Below are positions 18,373 to 27,700 of a stretch of DNA of 35,261 nt, one piece after another. The notes under the pieces were generated by a model. The model ran no database searches, was not told where the DNA came from, and saw only the letters and a list, made by a program, of their open reading frames with translations. The DNA comes from a virus. The position numbers and the translations under genes are program-made. The number at the start of each line of letters is the position of its first letter. Within the stretch, counting starts at the first letter, position 1. The DNA is taken from positions 6,425 through 41,685 of IMG/VR virus record IMGVR_UViG_3300030389_001439; one strand, written 5' to 3'.

Positions 18373-19266
18373 ATGACAAATCAAGTTGCAACCCTAAATA
18401 CAGGGAACTTTGCAGAAATGGCTAAGGCTATGGGCATGTCGTCGGATATGGACGCAGACAGCAGAAGCAAGTCCTCGACTTTACCTCGTTTACGCATTTG
18501 GAATCAACCCGTCATGGGACAAGTAGAAGTTAAGGGTAAGATGAAAAACATGGAGGTAATACCTGCAGGTATGTACCGTCTTCAGTTGCCCGATGATACA
18601 TACATATACGCAGAGAGCGTTAAGCTTCGTGTGTTTGTACAGCGTTTTATGTATAAGCGTTATGATTCTAACAACAACATGTACATCAAAACATTGATGG
18701 CAGAAGATTTAAAAGGGGATCTAAAAGATAATACAGGATTGCTAAATTGTGGCAAACCTGCCGGGTACATCAAAGACTTTCAGGCTCTTCCTGAAGATAC
18801 TAAGGCACTGATCAAGCAGATCAAGCGTGTCCGCGTAATTTTGGGAGAGGTGGAGCTTGTCAATCCAGTGGATGGAGAAGGCAATGAAAAAACGGACATG
18901 GAGGTCCAACCTTTTATCTGGGAAATAGATAATAGAGACGCTTTCAAAACTATGGGTGAACCATTTACTCAAATGGCGAAGCAACGCAGGCTACCTGTGC
19001 AACACTGGGTTGCCTGTGGTTCGGAGGAACGGTCCATCCCTACTGGAGCTAAATTTTATCTGCCTGTTCCTAACGTCGATTTGACTACCTCTATTGATTT
19101 GACTGACGCAGATCAGAATAAATTTAGCGATTTTATCGAGTGGATTAACAATTACAATGAATATATTGTTTCTGCTTGGAATGAAAAACGCACAGAAAAA
19201 ATAGAGGCCGAAGATGAATCTTTGGTTGAAGACTTTATTGATATCGACGCGGATGGAGATGATTAA
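18373..19266 (+). CDS. Putative single-stranded DNA-binding protein (297 aa)
   Basis: No strong family signature is seen, but the gene's place directly after the polymerase and before the exonuclease, its mid size, and its highly acidic tail (E-D-E-S-L-V-E-D-F-I-D-I-D-A-D-G-D-D) suit an SSB of the T7 gp2.5 kind, where such a tail contacts the polymerase and helicase. The middle is beta-rich, with S-V-K-L-R-V-F-V-Q-R-F-M-Y-K-R-Y, and contains basic and aromatic residues able to bind ssDNA. GGAGG precedes the ATG. An alternative is an unrelated replication accessory protein. Confidence 0.6.
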   Translation: MTNQVATLNTGNFAEMAKAMGMSSDMDADSRSKSSTLPRLRIWNQPVMGQVEVKGKMKNMEVIPAGMYRLQLPDDTYIYAESVKLRVFVQRFMYKRYDSNNNMYIKTLMAEDLKGDLKDNTGLLNCGKPAGYIKDFQALPEDTKALIKQIKRVRVILGEVELVNPVDGEGNEKTDMEVQPFIWEIDNRDAFKTMGEPFTQMAKQRRLPVQHWVACGSEERSIPTGAKFYLPVPNVDLTTSIDLTDADQNKFSDFIEWINNYNEYIVSAWNEKRTEKIEAEDESLVEDFIDIDADGDD

Positions 19267-20129
19267 TGAATGTCTCACATCCTGCTGAGATACAAATTCA
19301 TAAGTATCTAGAGGATGTTCGCAAGGGCGAGAGTGGTATGTCGGATACCACAATCGCCCGGATTGTTAGGGACGTAGAGGAAGCTGTTAAAAAACAGTTT
19401 AATTCTAACAAGCGCACATTTTCATTACGGATGTCGAATGTCGGTCGTCCCTTTTGTCAACTATGGTATGAAAAAAACGAACCTGAGTCTGGCATTGAAT
19501 TACCTGCAAATTTCTTAATGAATATGATGCTTGGGGATATTGTCGAGGCTGTATTTAAAGGCATCCTGACAGAAGCCGGTGTTAAGTTTAGTGACGGGCA
19601 CAAGAGCACATTAAAAGTAGGTAAGTATAAAGTAGATGGCACACACGATCTTGTATTAGATAATAAAGTAGACGATATTAAGTCTGCTTCACCGTGGTCT
19701 TACAAAAATAAATTTAAAGATTATGCTACCCTCAAAGAGCATGATGCCTTTGGGTACATAGGTCAGCTTGCGGGGTATGCCAAGGCGCTGTCTGTTGAGG
19801 CAGGTGGTTGGTGGGTTATCAATAAAGCCAACGGCGAGTTTAAATACGTGTCTGCATGGGACATGATTGTTCCAAATGAACTAGATAAAATAGAAGATAC
19901 AATTAACAAGCTCGAAAAAAATAACTTTGAGCGATGCTTCGTTCCCGTAAAAGAAACATTCCGAAGAAAAGAAACTGGAAATATGATTCTTTCTGAAGAG
20001 TGTAGTTGGTGTAAGTTTAGGCATAAGTGCTGGCCTACGCTACAAGAAATTCCCTCGTTGGTGTCGCAAGCAAAGGAGCCGCCTGTAATTCCTTACGTAG
20101 AAATTTCGGATGAGTATCAAACAGAGTAA
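19266..20129 (+). CDS. PD-(D/E)XK exonuclease, Cas4/RecB-like with Fe-S cysteines (287 aa)
   Basis: The core reads G-T-H-D128-L-V-L-D and V-D-D137-I-K139-S-A-S, the catalytic PD-(D/E)XK residues, followed by G-Q167-L-A-G-Y171, the QxxxY motif of the RecB/Cas4 branch. An N-terminal Cys (R-P-F-C64-Q-L-W-Y) and a C-terminal trio (E-C246-S-W-C249 ... C255-W-P) match the four-cysteine iron-sulphur site of Cas4 and AddB nucleases. Its likely role is resection of DNA ends in recombination or host DNA breakdown, as T7 gp6 does. Start and stop overlap both neighbours. Confidence 0.88.
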   Translation: MNVSHPAEIQIHKYLEDVRKGESGMSDTTIARIVRDVEEAVKKQFNSNKRTFSLRMSNVGRPFCQLWYEKNEPESGIELPANFLMNMMLGDIVEAVFKGILTEAGVKFSDGHKSTLKVGKYKVDGTHDLVLDNKVDDIKSASPWSYKNKFKDYATLKEHDAFGYIGQLAGYAKALSVEAGGWWVINKANGEFKYVSAWDMIVPNELDKIEDTINKLEKNNFERCFVPVKETFRRKETGNMILSEECSWCKFRHKCWPTLQEIPSLVSQAKEPPVIPYVEISDEYQTE

Positions 20130-20571
20130 GATCAGAAGGAATGCTATACGTCATGGGTATCGTTCCGGGTTAGAGCATGTAGTTCTTAAATCTTTAAAGT
20201 CTAGAAAGTGTAGTGCTTTATACGAATGCGTAAAGATAGAGTGGGAAGATTTACGTTATCGTAAGTACACTCCCGATTTTTTATTACCTAATGGTATAAT
20301 AATCGAGACCAAAGGAAGATTTACACCGGCAGATCGAATGAAACATTTAGCAATAAAAAAACAACATCCTAAGCTAGATATTCGTTTTGTATTTAACAAT
20401 AGCAGGGCTAAGTTACGTAAGGGGGCTAAGAGTACATATGCGGATTGGTGCGAGAAGCATGGTTTTTTATACGCAGATGCTGATGTGCCTCAAGAATGGA
20501 TTAACGAGAAACCAAAAAAACAGATACCGTCTGCTTTGGTTGCTTTTCCCTTTAAAAAAATTAGTAGGTAA
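20110..20571 (+). CDS. T7 endonuclease I-like Holliday junction resolvase (153 aa)
   Basis: The family cleaves four-way and branched DNA during packaging and host DNA breakdown. The catalytic residues line up with T7 gp3: E22 (R-S-G-L-E-H), D56 (Y-T-P-D-F-L-L-P-N-G), E66 and K68 (I-I-I-E-T-K-G-R-F), against E20, D55, E65 and K67 in T7. The length is close to that of T7 gp3 (149). The C-terminal third is helical and basic. It overlaps the nuclease upstream by 20 nt. Confidence 0.92.
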   Translation: MSIKQSKIRRNAIRHGYRSGLEHVVLKSLKSRKCSALYECVKIEWEDLRYRKYTPDFLLPNGIIIETKGRFTPADRMKHLAIKKQHPKLDIRFVFNNSRAKLRKGAKSTYADWCEKHGFLYADADVPQEWINEKPKKQIPSALVAFPFKKISR

Positions 20572-20574
20572 TAC

Positions 20575-20925
20575 ATGAAAGAAAATGCACAAACTTCTTT
20601 TGCTGTAGTGATTACACCCGACTTTGACGAAGAGGGTCGCTTTGAAGACACTATGGGTGTTCATATAGAGGAAGAGATTAATCATAATCTTACGGACGAA
20701 CAAAAATTTAATATGCGCACTGTTTGTGGCATGTTAATGACTTGCATCCATTTAATAGAAACAGATCAAGATTTTTCTGAACACATTCAAACAACCTTTG
20801 CTTCTATGTTTGCAGATAACATAGATGAAATATTAGGTAAAGAAAAGGTTCCCAGTTTTACTCGCAGTGCAGATGGCAAAGTTATTACTTTGGAGTTTGG
20901 CACAAAGACACACGGGAGTGCATAA
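20575..20925 (+). CDS. Hypothetical acidic protein (116 aa)
   Basis: An acidic, soluble protein with an N-terminal strand segment (S-F-A-V-V-I-T-P-D-F-D) and helices in the middle (E-Q-K-F-N-M-R-T-V-C-G-M-L-M-T-C). Its stop overlaps the next start as TAATG. No domain recognised. It lies between resolvase and DUF3310 genes, in a place where nucleotide-metabolism or replication accessory genes are usual. Confidence 0.7.
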   Translation: MKENAQTSFAVVITPDFDEEGRFEDTMGVHIEEEINHNLTDEQKFNMRTVCGMLMTCIHLIETDQDFSEHIQTTFASMFADNIDEILGKEKVPSFTRSADGKVITLEFGTKTHGSA

Positions 20926-21239
20926 TGGGGCTAGAAAAAATTCGATCTGAACTTACATCGGATTTAAACGCGCTAATAGAAGATACAGTTGAAGATGAAA
21001 TCTTTGATATGGTGACTAAGCCTAAGCACTATAATACCGGACAATTTGAAACTTATGATATTATTGTTGATGTGTTGGGTAAGTATGACGCTATTTCTTA
21101 TTGCCGGGGTAATGTTTTAAAATACATGTTGCATCGTCTTTGGAATAAAGGAGATCCTATTGAGAACGCAAGGAAAGCACAGTGGTATCTTGAAAAAATG
21201 ATAGAACTTATGAAGGATACAGAGGGAACTAACTGGTAA
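20925..21239 (+). CDS. DUF3310 family protein (104 aa)
   Basis: Contains the DUF3310 pattern P-K-H-Y-N-T-G-Q-F-E-T-Y-D-I-I, then S-Y-C-R-G-N-V-L-K-Y-M-L-H-R, and W-Y-L-E-K-M near the end, with a helical A-R-K-A-Q between. The family includes or is related to T7 gp1.7, which has thymidylate kinase activity in T7, so a nucleotide-metabolism role is plausible. An extra 35-residue acidic N-terminal stretch precedes the domain. Start and stop overlap neighbours by one base. Confidence 0.85.
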   Translation: MGLEKIRSELTSDLNALIEDTVEDEIFDMVTKPKHYNTGQFETYDIIVDVLGKYDAISYCRGNVLKYMLHRLWNKGDPIENARKAQWYLEKMIELMKDTEGTNW

Positions 21240-21418
21240 TGAGTGTTGAAATAAAGGTTGACTTGCAGTTTGAAATAGATATAACTGAAGTTTCGCCTGA
21301 ACATAGGAATGCAGATGGCCTTACAGAAATTGTCTCAGACATCCTCAATTCGTGTATGTATGACATTCCGGGTGCAGAACTCAAGAAATGTGAAATTTCT
21401 ATTGAAGGACTTGATTAA
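21239..21418 (+). CDS. Small hypothetical protein before nrdA (59 aa)
   Basis: A 59-codon frame that begins inside the stop of the DUF3310 gene and ends inside the start of nrdA, both as TAATG. It reads M-S-V-E-I-K-V-D-L-Q-F-E-I-D-I-T-E-V-S and has a middle A-D-G-L-T-E-I-V-S-D-I-L-N-S. It is acidic and looks like a small alpha/beta protein. The tight coupling on both sides argues strongly that it is translated. Function unknown. Confidence 0.7.
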   Translation: MSVEIKVDLQFEIDITEVSPEHRNADGLTEIVSDILNSCMYDIPGAELKKCEISIEGLD

Positions 21419-23187
21419 TGGGACAAATAAATTATCTGGGAATACAGATAGATCTGGAAAGAGACGCTGAGTTATCAGAGCAAGCTATCTCATTGCTAAA
21501 AGATTATTACATGTTAGATAATGAAAAATCTCCACAGCAAGCATTTGCACGTGCGGCTGTGGCTTACTGTGAGGGTGATTATGATTTTGCTCAACGCATT
21601 TATGATTACGCTAGCAACCGTTGGTTTATGTTTGCTAGTCCAGTTTTGTCTAATGCACCAAATGCCGACAGTCGCCCGAAAGGGCTTCCTATTAGTTGCT
21701 TTCTCACATATGTTGATGATACTTTGGATTCTCTTATTGAGCACAACTCTGAGGTAGCGTGGCTATCTGTCAAAGGAGGTGGAGTCGGAGGTCACTGGTC
21801 GGATGTACGTCCTGTAAGTGACAAGGCTCCGGGAGTCATTCCTTTTATGAAAGTCGTTGACTCACAGATGACAGCTTATAAGCAAGGCAAGACTCGCAAG
21901 GGATCTTATGCCGCATACCTCGATGTATCTCACCCGGAGATCATTGAGTTTATAAACTTTAAAGTTCCCACAGGCGGGGACGTTAATAGAAAGTGTTTGA
22001 ATTTATTCAACGCAGTTAATATTACAGATGCTTTTATGGAGGCAGTACAAAATGGAGAACAATGGGAACTTAGATGCCCTGATTCAGGAGCTATCAGAAG
22101 TACAATCCAAGCTAGAGAGTTGTGGCAAAGAATACTTGAAGCTCGTTTCAGAACAGGCTCCCCATATATCAACTTTATCGACACAGCAAACAGAGGGTTA
22201 CCGGATTCTCAAAGAGCACTTGGATTATCAATTAGAGGCTCTAATCTCTGCAATGAAATACATCTCGCAACATCTACAGAACGCACAGCAGTTTGCTGTC
22301 TCTCCTCAGTCAACCTTGAAAAGTGGGACGAATGGAGAACCAGCAGAATGGTTCAAGACTTGGTACGACTCTTGGACAACGTCCTTAAATTCTTTATCCG
22401 CCATGCTCCAGAAGAGATAGAAAAAGCTAAATATAGTGCTTACATGGAACGCTCTATTGGATTAGGTGCAATGGGCTTTCACGGATACCTACAAAACAAA
22501 GGTATCGCATGGGATTCTTGGCAAGCGGCTAGTGAAAACTATCAGATGTTTAAGAAGATCAAAGAAGATGCTGTGGAGTCTACGCATGAATTGGCTAAAG
22601 AGAGAGGTGAATCACCTGATATGGCGGGCACAGGGAGGCGTAATGCGCATTTACTTGCGATTGCTCCTAATGCTAACTCGTCAATTATCTGCGGGTGCTC
22701 AGCGTCTATCGAACCTATCAAGTCGAATGCATACACTCACAGAACACGTGCAGGTGCGCATTTGGTTAAGAACAAAGCGTTAGAAAGAATACTGGAGAAG
22801 CACGGTGAAAATACGAAGAAAACGTGGAAGGGTATCATTGCTTCAGAAGGCTCTGTCCAGCATCTGGACTTCCTCTCAGACCACGAAAAGGGAGTTTTCA
22901 AAACGGCCTTTGAACTCGATCAGACGTGGGTTATTGAACATGCGGCGAAGAGACAGGAGTTTATTTGCCAAGGACAGTCTGTGAATGTGTTTTTCCCGGC
23001 TGGTTCACCTAAGTCGTACGTAAACTCTGTTCATATAAAAGCTTGGAAAGATGGCTTGAAAGGGTTATACTACTTACGTACAAACGCAGGAGTGTCTGCT
23101 GACAAAGTAGGTGCATCTGTAAAGCGCAATGCGCTAAAGGATTTCTCTGGCGACGATGCAGAAGAATGCATCAGTTGTCAGGGATAA
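21418..23187 (+). CDS. nrdA: Class I ribonucleotide reductase, large subunit (589 aa)
   Basis: Reduces ribonucleotides to deoxyribonucleotides for phage DNA synthesis; needs the small subunit encoded at 23508. Visible residues include C94 (P-I-S-C-F-L-T), N276-L-C278-N-E280 (equivalent of E. coli N437, C439, E441), a resolving Cys at 293, Y551-Y552 of the radical path (G-L-Y-Y-L-R-T-N-A-G) and the C-terminal E-C584-I-S-C587 used for re-reduction. At 589 residues it lacks the N-terminal ATP-cone of E. coli NrdA (761), so it is probably not shut off by dATP through that domain. It starts one base into the previous stop. Confidence 0.95.
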   Translation: MGQINYLGIQIDLERDAELSEQAISLLKDYYMLDNEKSPQQAFARAAVAYCEGDYDFAQRIYDYASNRWFMFASPVLSNAPNADSRPKGLPISCFLTYVDDTLDSLIEHNSEVAWLSVKGGGVGGHWSDVRPVSDKAPGVIPFMKVVDSQMTAYKQGKTRKGSYAAYLDVSHPEIIEFINFKVPTGGDVNRKCLNLFNAVNITDAFMEAVQNGEQWELRCPDSGAIRSTIQARELWQRILEARFRTGSPYINFIDTANRGLPDSQRALGLSIRGSNLCNEIHLATSTERTAVCCLSSVNLEKWDEWRTSRMVQDLVRLLDNVLKFFIRHAPEEIEKAKYSAYMERSIGLGAMGFHGYLQNKGIAWDSWQAASENYQMFKKIKEDAVESTHELAKERGESPDMAGTGRRNAHLLAIAPNANSSIICGCSASIEPIKSNAYTHRTRAGAHLVKNKALERILEKHGENTKKTWKGIIASEGSVQHLDFLSDHEKGVFKTAFELDQTWVIEHAAKRQEFICQGQSVNVFFPAGSPKSYVNSVHIKAWKDGLKGLYYLRTNAGVSADKVGASVKRNALKDFSGDDAEECISCQG

Positions 23188-23192
23188 TTAGT

Positions 23193-23426
23193 ATGATAGA
23201 TAGAAGTCATCAAGAATTAATTTGCTCTGTTTGTCGCTGTGAATTTGACATAGAGCTAGAGGGTGGCGTAGAGGGCGAAATAGGAATACTTCCTGTTGCT
23301 TTATGCACCATGTGCTACTCTGGATTGTATGATTTATTTGATACAGAAAGAAAAAAAGAAAATATTCAATTGCGTCAAGAAGTTAACGATTTAAGAAACG
23401 CGTTGAATAAAAAAAATATTGACTAA
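23193..23426 (+). CDS. Small zinc-ribbon coiled-coil protein (77 aa)
   Basis: The start is M-I-D-R-S-H-Q-E-L, five bases after nrdA; a longer frame overlaps nrdA without support. C-S-V-C near residue 12 and C-T-M-C near residue 42 can bind zinc, and the C-terminal 25 residues form a charged coiled coil (N-I-Q-L-R-Q-E-V-N-D-L-R-N-A-L). It lies between nrdA and a terminator, so it belongs to the nrdA operon. A regulatory or scaffold role is possible, but the family is not recognised. Confidence 0.68.
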   Translation: MIDRSHQELICSVCRCEFDIELEGGVEGEIGILPVALCTMCYSGLYDLFDTERKKENIQLRQEVNDLRNALNKKNID

Positions 23427-23459
23427 TTTTCCTCGCTGAGTATAACTACTCATTGCTGT

Positions 23460-23482
23460 GCCGCCTTCGGGCGGCTTTTTTT
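23460..23482 (+). terminator. Rho-independent terminator between nrdA and nrdB
   Basis: GCCGCC-TTCG-GGCGGC is a strong six-base stem with a TTCG tetraloop followed by seven T's. It separates nrdA from nrdB, so the two subunits are not simply made from one transcript unless read-through occurs. Confidence 0.9.
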
Positions 23483-23507
23483 ACAAACAAATAAACGGAG
23501 TGGTGTC

Positions 23508-24470
23508 ATGCCCCTACTACAAGAATCAAAAACGTATAAGCCCTTTCAATATCCGTGGGCTGTGGAAAAAGCTATAGCACATGAGAAGGTGCACTGGGGC
23601 GAGTGGGAATGCCGGTTACAAGACGATGTTTCTCAATGGAATAATGGAAAGTTAACTGATGTCGAAAGAAACCATATCACGCAAATACTTCGATTGTTTA
23701 CGCAGTCAGATGTCCAAGTTGGAACTAACTATCTGGAATGTTACATCCCAAAATTTAAGAATAATGAAATACGTGCGATGCTTACTAGCTTTGCTAATCG
23801 TGAGTTTGTTCACCAACGCTCTTATGCTTTACTTAATGATACGCTAGGTTTGCCAGAAGAAGAATTTTCAGCCTTTTTAGAATACTCCGAAATGGCAGAT
23901 AAGATTGAGTTTATGGCCGACATTGATGTAAACACTTACAGTGGGTTGGGTAAAGCCGTGGCCCGCTCTGTAATCAATGAAGGCATGTCTTTGTTTAGTG
24001 CATTTGTTATGCTACTTAATTATCAAAGATACGGAAAGATGAGAGGCATGTGTGAGATAGTAGAATGGTCTGTTCGTGATGAAACCATGCACTGCGAAGG
24101 AATGACAAAACTATTCCATACATTTTGTGAAGAACATCCAAGGATTGTTAACGATGCTTTTAAAGCAGATATCTATCAAATGGTTAGGGATGCAGTTGCA
24201 CTTGAAGATAAAGTTATTGACCTTGCGTATGAAATGGGTGATTTGGAAGGATTATCTTCGGACGAAGTCAAACATTATATACGCTACATCGCTGATAGAA
24301 GACTCATACAGTTGGGTCTCAAAGGCAATTACAAAGTCAAAGAAAATCCTCTCCCTTGGGTAGATTGGATTATTGCCGGGGACTCCCATAAGAATTTCTT
24401 TGAGGGTGTTGTAACAGACTATAATGCCGCAGGTATGGATGGCACTGATTGGGGTTGGCATGCCGCATGA
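23508..24470 (+). CDS. nrdB: Class I ribonucleotide reductase, small subunit (320 aa)
   Basis: Carries the di-iron tyrosyl-radical centre that starts catalysis in NrdA. Ligands are D68 (F-T-Q-S-D-V-Q-V), E99 and H102 (R-E-F-V-H-Q-R-S-Y), E158 (I-N-E-G-M-S), E192 and H195 (R-D-E-T-M-H), and the radical residue Y106 is present in the S-Y-A-L-L motif. All positions match class Ia NrdB. It starts after a 25-nt gap beyond the terminator, with AAACGGAGTGG as ribosome-binding site. No obvious own promoter was seen in the gap. Confidence 0.95.
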   Translation: MPLLQESKTYKPFQYPWAVEKAIAHEKVHWGEWECRLQDDVSQWNNGKLTDVERNHITQILRLFTQSDVQVGTNYLECYIPKFKNNEIRAMLTSFANREFVHQRSYALLNDTLGLPEEEFSAFLEYSEMADKIEFMADIDVNTYSGLGKAVARSVINEGMSLFSAFVMLLNYQRYGKMRGMCEIVEWSVRDETMHCEGMTKLFHTFCEEHPRIVNDAFKADIYQMVRDAVALEDKVIDLAYEMGDLEGLSSDEVKHYIRYIADRRLIQLGLKGNYKVKENPLPWVDWIIAGDSHKNFFEGVVTDYNAAGMDGTDWGWHAA

Positions 24471-24577
24471 GTTTAGATCAAGTTAAGAAAGAATTTGAAA
24501 AACTTAATCGGCGAATCAAAGAATTGGAGGCTACTATTAGATATATGAAACGAGACATGCGTAAAAATAACGCTTGA
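24467..24577 (+). CDS. Short coiled-coil peptide (36 aa)
   Basis: A 36-codon frame joined to nrdB by an ATGA overlap. The product M-S-L-D-Q-V-K-K-E-F-E-K-L-N-R-R-I-K-E-L is a charged helix with heptad-spaced Leu/Ile and Val, likely a coiled coil, with a basic C-terminus. The -35 hexamer of the next promoter overlaps its stop codon. It is a probable gene on position and coupling, though very short. Confidence 0.5.
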   Translation: MSLDQVKKEFEKLNRRIKELEATIRYMKRDMRKNNA

Positions 24578-24601
24578 CTTTTGTATTAATTCGTATATAA
24601 C
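24574..24601 (+). promoter_or_regulatory. Rightward sigma70-like promoter P3 (TTGACT-N16-TATAAC)
   Basis: TTGACT (24574-24579), a 16-bp spacer and TATAAC (24596-24601) repeat the exact layout of P1 and P2. No protein gene lies downstream on this strand before the terminator at 24678, so its product would be an untranslated RNA of about 95 nt. Confidence 0.6.
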
Positions 24602-24607
24602 TAATAG

Positions 24608-24703
24608 TTATTAGAGAGAAGCTACTTATCTGTAGCTTTCCCTTCGCTGTCAGCCCTCACACTCACAGCACCCAATAGCCCCGTGCAATGCGGGGCTTTT
24701 TAT
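24608..24703 (+). ncRNA. Candidate phage small RNA (about 95 nt)
   Basis: The segment between P3 and a strong terminator can fold into three hairpins: AGCTAC-TTATCT-GTAGCT (24620-24637), GCTGT / ACAGC (about 24647-24669) and the terminator GCCCCG / CGGGGC (24678-24696). It carries no credible open frame and lies at the junction of two converging transcription units. The 5' end near 24608 is inferred from the -10. It might act by base pairing or by blocking the opposing transcript. An alternative is that this is only the 3' end of the nrdB message. Confidence 0.45.
24678..24701 (+). terminator. Rho-independent terminator at convergent operon junction
   Basis: GCCCCG-TGCAATG-CGGGGC followed by T5A ends the rightward unit. 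On the minus strand the same stem is followed only by TATTGGG, so it is weaker in that direction for the leftward unit that ends at 24706. Confidence 0.85.
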
Positions 24704-24705
24704 TA

Positions 24706-27700
24706 TTAGAATTGCTTAACAAAGTTCTTAGCAATTTCAATCAGTAATTTTAGATCTTCTTCGTTTTGGAGGTCTGGCTTCCTGCCTCTTAGTTTTCTAA
24801 ACTCAACAACAGACATATCCCTGCTGTCAATAGGTTCCGATTCAAACTTAATGCGCATAATCTCTGGCACTGAGTAGTCAATCTTTCTATTGCGGGATTG
24901 TGCTAGCAGTACATCAAACACTTGTCCACGAACCTGAGATACGTAGTCTTTAGAAATAGTCTTTAGCAAAGTCTTTTTTGTTTTTGCGTCGGCTGTTGAG
25001 TAACGCTCACTACGAATTAAAGGTTTTACATACTGGGATAAAGAGGGCATATTGCCATTACCAGAAAGCTCTCTGCGAATAAGAACATCTGCCGGTCCAA
25101 AGGGTATGGGTTTGTACAGATCGTATGCAGTCAGTTTATTTCTTGCTAACTCTTTTTCTAGTTCTGTCTTAGGACGAGATCGCGCAAGACCAGTAAGCGC
25201 AGTTGTGGCCGGGTCGCGTGTCTCTGTTGGTTCTTCAGATGTTATTACGTAACGCTCTTTAACTAGCGGTCTCTTTTCAAGCCCTTCAACTACATCTTCT
25301 TTTAGCGGTTGTGGCAATGCACGTGATGCACGTACCGTAAATATGTCACCAAAGGTAACTTGTCCGTTAGTCTCATTGACTACCCTAGCTTCTGCATCTG
25401 TAATTTTATATAAATCACGAGCCACAGATAACGGCATTGCATATGAAAGGGTAGCGACATAGTCACCTGCGAATCGAGCCATAGCTCGCTCAAACTTCTG
25501 GCTAGAAACAAAGTCGCTGTCTTCGCCTACTCCTGCCGCCCAATCAACCATTTCTGGCAACGCTGTCTCAGCAAAGTACGCGCCTGCACCGACACGCAGG
25601 GCTGAGCCAATCATAATTTCAGATACGATTTTAGCGTCTGCGCCTTTTACGATTGCGTTAACATTGTCAGTATTTGTTTTGTTTGAATCATAATGCCTGT
25701 ACAAAAGATCGGCCATGTAGAATGGCATGGACAGTGGACCTAAGAATGGACGTAAATCAGTAACAGACCCATCTTCATTCTCGTACTCATACCACATGTT
25801 TTCTTCGCCATTGGCTACCCGCATCTGATAAGCACCCATAATCATGCCAACACCAGTAATTTGCTTGGCTATTTTTTCAGGTGCTTCTTTTGAAGATAAT
25901 AGGCCAATGATTGGGGCATGGTCGTAGATAAACTCAATCTGATTAGCAACAAATCTTGGAAATGGAACTAGCATGCCCATCAGTATGCCTGACCCAGCTT
26001 TTTTATCTGCTTCAAGATAAAGCCTTGCCGCTTTCCCTGCGATACCTTTCCCGGTCGGATACTTTTGATATAACAATTCAAATGCTTTGTCTGTAGCTTT
26101 GTTGAACAACTTGGAATCAATCTTATTAAAATCGCCGTCAGCAATTACTTGCAACAGGTCTCTGTTTCTTTTACCTGCAATTGTAGCACTCTTTACATAC
26201 CTGTTAAGCTCTCCAGCGAATATAGCTTTCTTGTAATAGTTATCAGAAAATCTGTTAGCAAAGTTAAGTGCAGACCCAACTCCCTCTAAAAATCCACCTA
26301 TCTTACCTTTGTTGGCTACGTACCCGGCATCAATAAATGTACCAAACAATCTTGCGGCACCTTCCTGATTCCTGTTTTGATAGAGATTAGCTATGACATC
26401 TGCTACTACTCTGTTTTCTTTTGTAGGTATAATAGGATTCAGATACTTTGCTATACTTAAAGAGTCAGTGCGAAATGAATCTGGTGCATAATTTTTTATG
26501 CCGAACACATTCAAGATTTTACGAGTCATGTTTTCAAATAATGTTTCTGGCATATCAATTAATATACGTGCGGCACCACCAGCAAAGTTACGGACTGTGG
26601 TTGCGGGTTGCGAAGTTAAAACTGCCCTACGCATACGCTCAAAGCCTCTTAATCCGCCAAAAGTTTCTGCGGCTAAGAAACCTAAACCATTTGAAACATC
26701 AGAAATAAACTCGCTCTGCTGTTCGCTTAACTCTACGCCTCTACGAACTGTATTGCCGTCTGCGTCTACTGTTTCGTCAGACAATTTTTGTATGTCTGTA
26801 GCAAGTTTATTCAGTACATTTTTCTTTAATTGACCCTGCAGTTGCAGTGTACGTGCCGCATCAGATACGTCAGCAGTAAAAATGAGGCTTAGCTGTTCGC
26901 GAGATAAGTTGTAATTTTCAGCGATGTCATCTATTTGGCCTGTAGTCAAATCTCCTGAACGAATACGATCAGCGACAATCTCAGTGATACGTTTTTGAGG
27001 ATCTTTAGCTAAGTCTTCTGGTCCGATTAAATCAATAGCCGCCGCAGTAATAGCCTTCTTAGTTGGTATATCCATATCAAATATGAATAGTTCGTTAGCA
27101 CTTAATTGCTTTCGCAACTCCGTGCCTTCTTTAACAGCTTCTTCGTCTAATGGGCGTAACTTGCTTTTAACACCATCTACCTTATCTGCATTCTTTGCAA
27201 TAGTTTCTTCAGCACGGGCAGTAGCTTTTTCGGTAGTTTCTTTAGTGGCCTTGTTAGCACTTTCTAATAAGCTTGACGCTCTATCTACTTGTCTTTTTTT
27301 CAAGTAGCCTGTTAACGCACCGCCTGTTGAGCCAAGAGCACCTGCTAATACTGTGTTTAATTTTATCGCAGTTTGATCCTCTTCCTCTTGTGCGCCAACT
27401 TCGACACGAGCCATCTGCCTAGCTTTCTCTTGTCCGTATCCTGCGATGCCACCTTCTACAACGCCACCAGCAAGCGCACCAGACAAGATCGGAGACTTAG
27501 CGAAGTCCCGGTACAATAATGCTCTTACGCCCGTTCTAGCGGCCTGCTGTGCGCCTAGAGAGGCAACCTTGCCTGCACCTGCTGTAAGAAAGCCTAACCA
27601 CGTTGAGGGGGATGACAATACGGATATGCCGTAGTCTTGTGCTACTTCTAATAAATCGTCATTGGCGTCTGACTCTAGCTTGTCAAAAGATTGAAACAAA

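Noticed and set aside
19266-20129. CRISPR-associated Cas4 belonging to a CRISPR system
   Set aside because: The fold and cysteines are Cas4-like, but there is no CRISPR array and no other cas gene; its place next to polymerase and resolvase indicates phage recombination.
22028-22420. Second-frame reading of 130 codons inside nrdA
   Set aside because: nrdA is intact with all key residues over this stretch, so this is a shadow frame.
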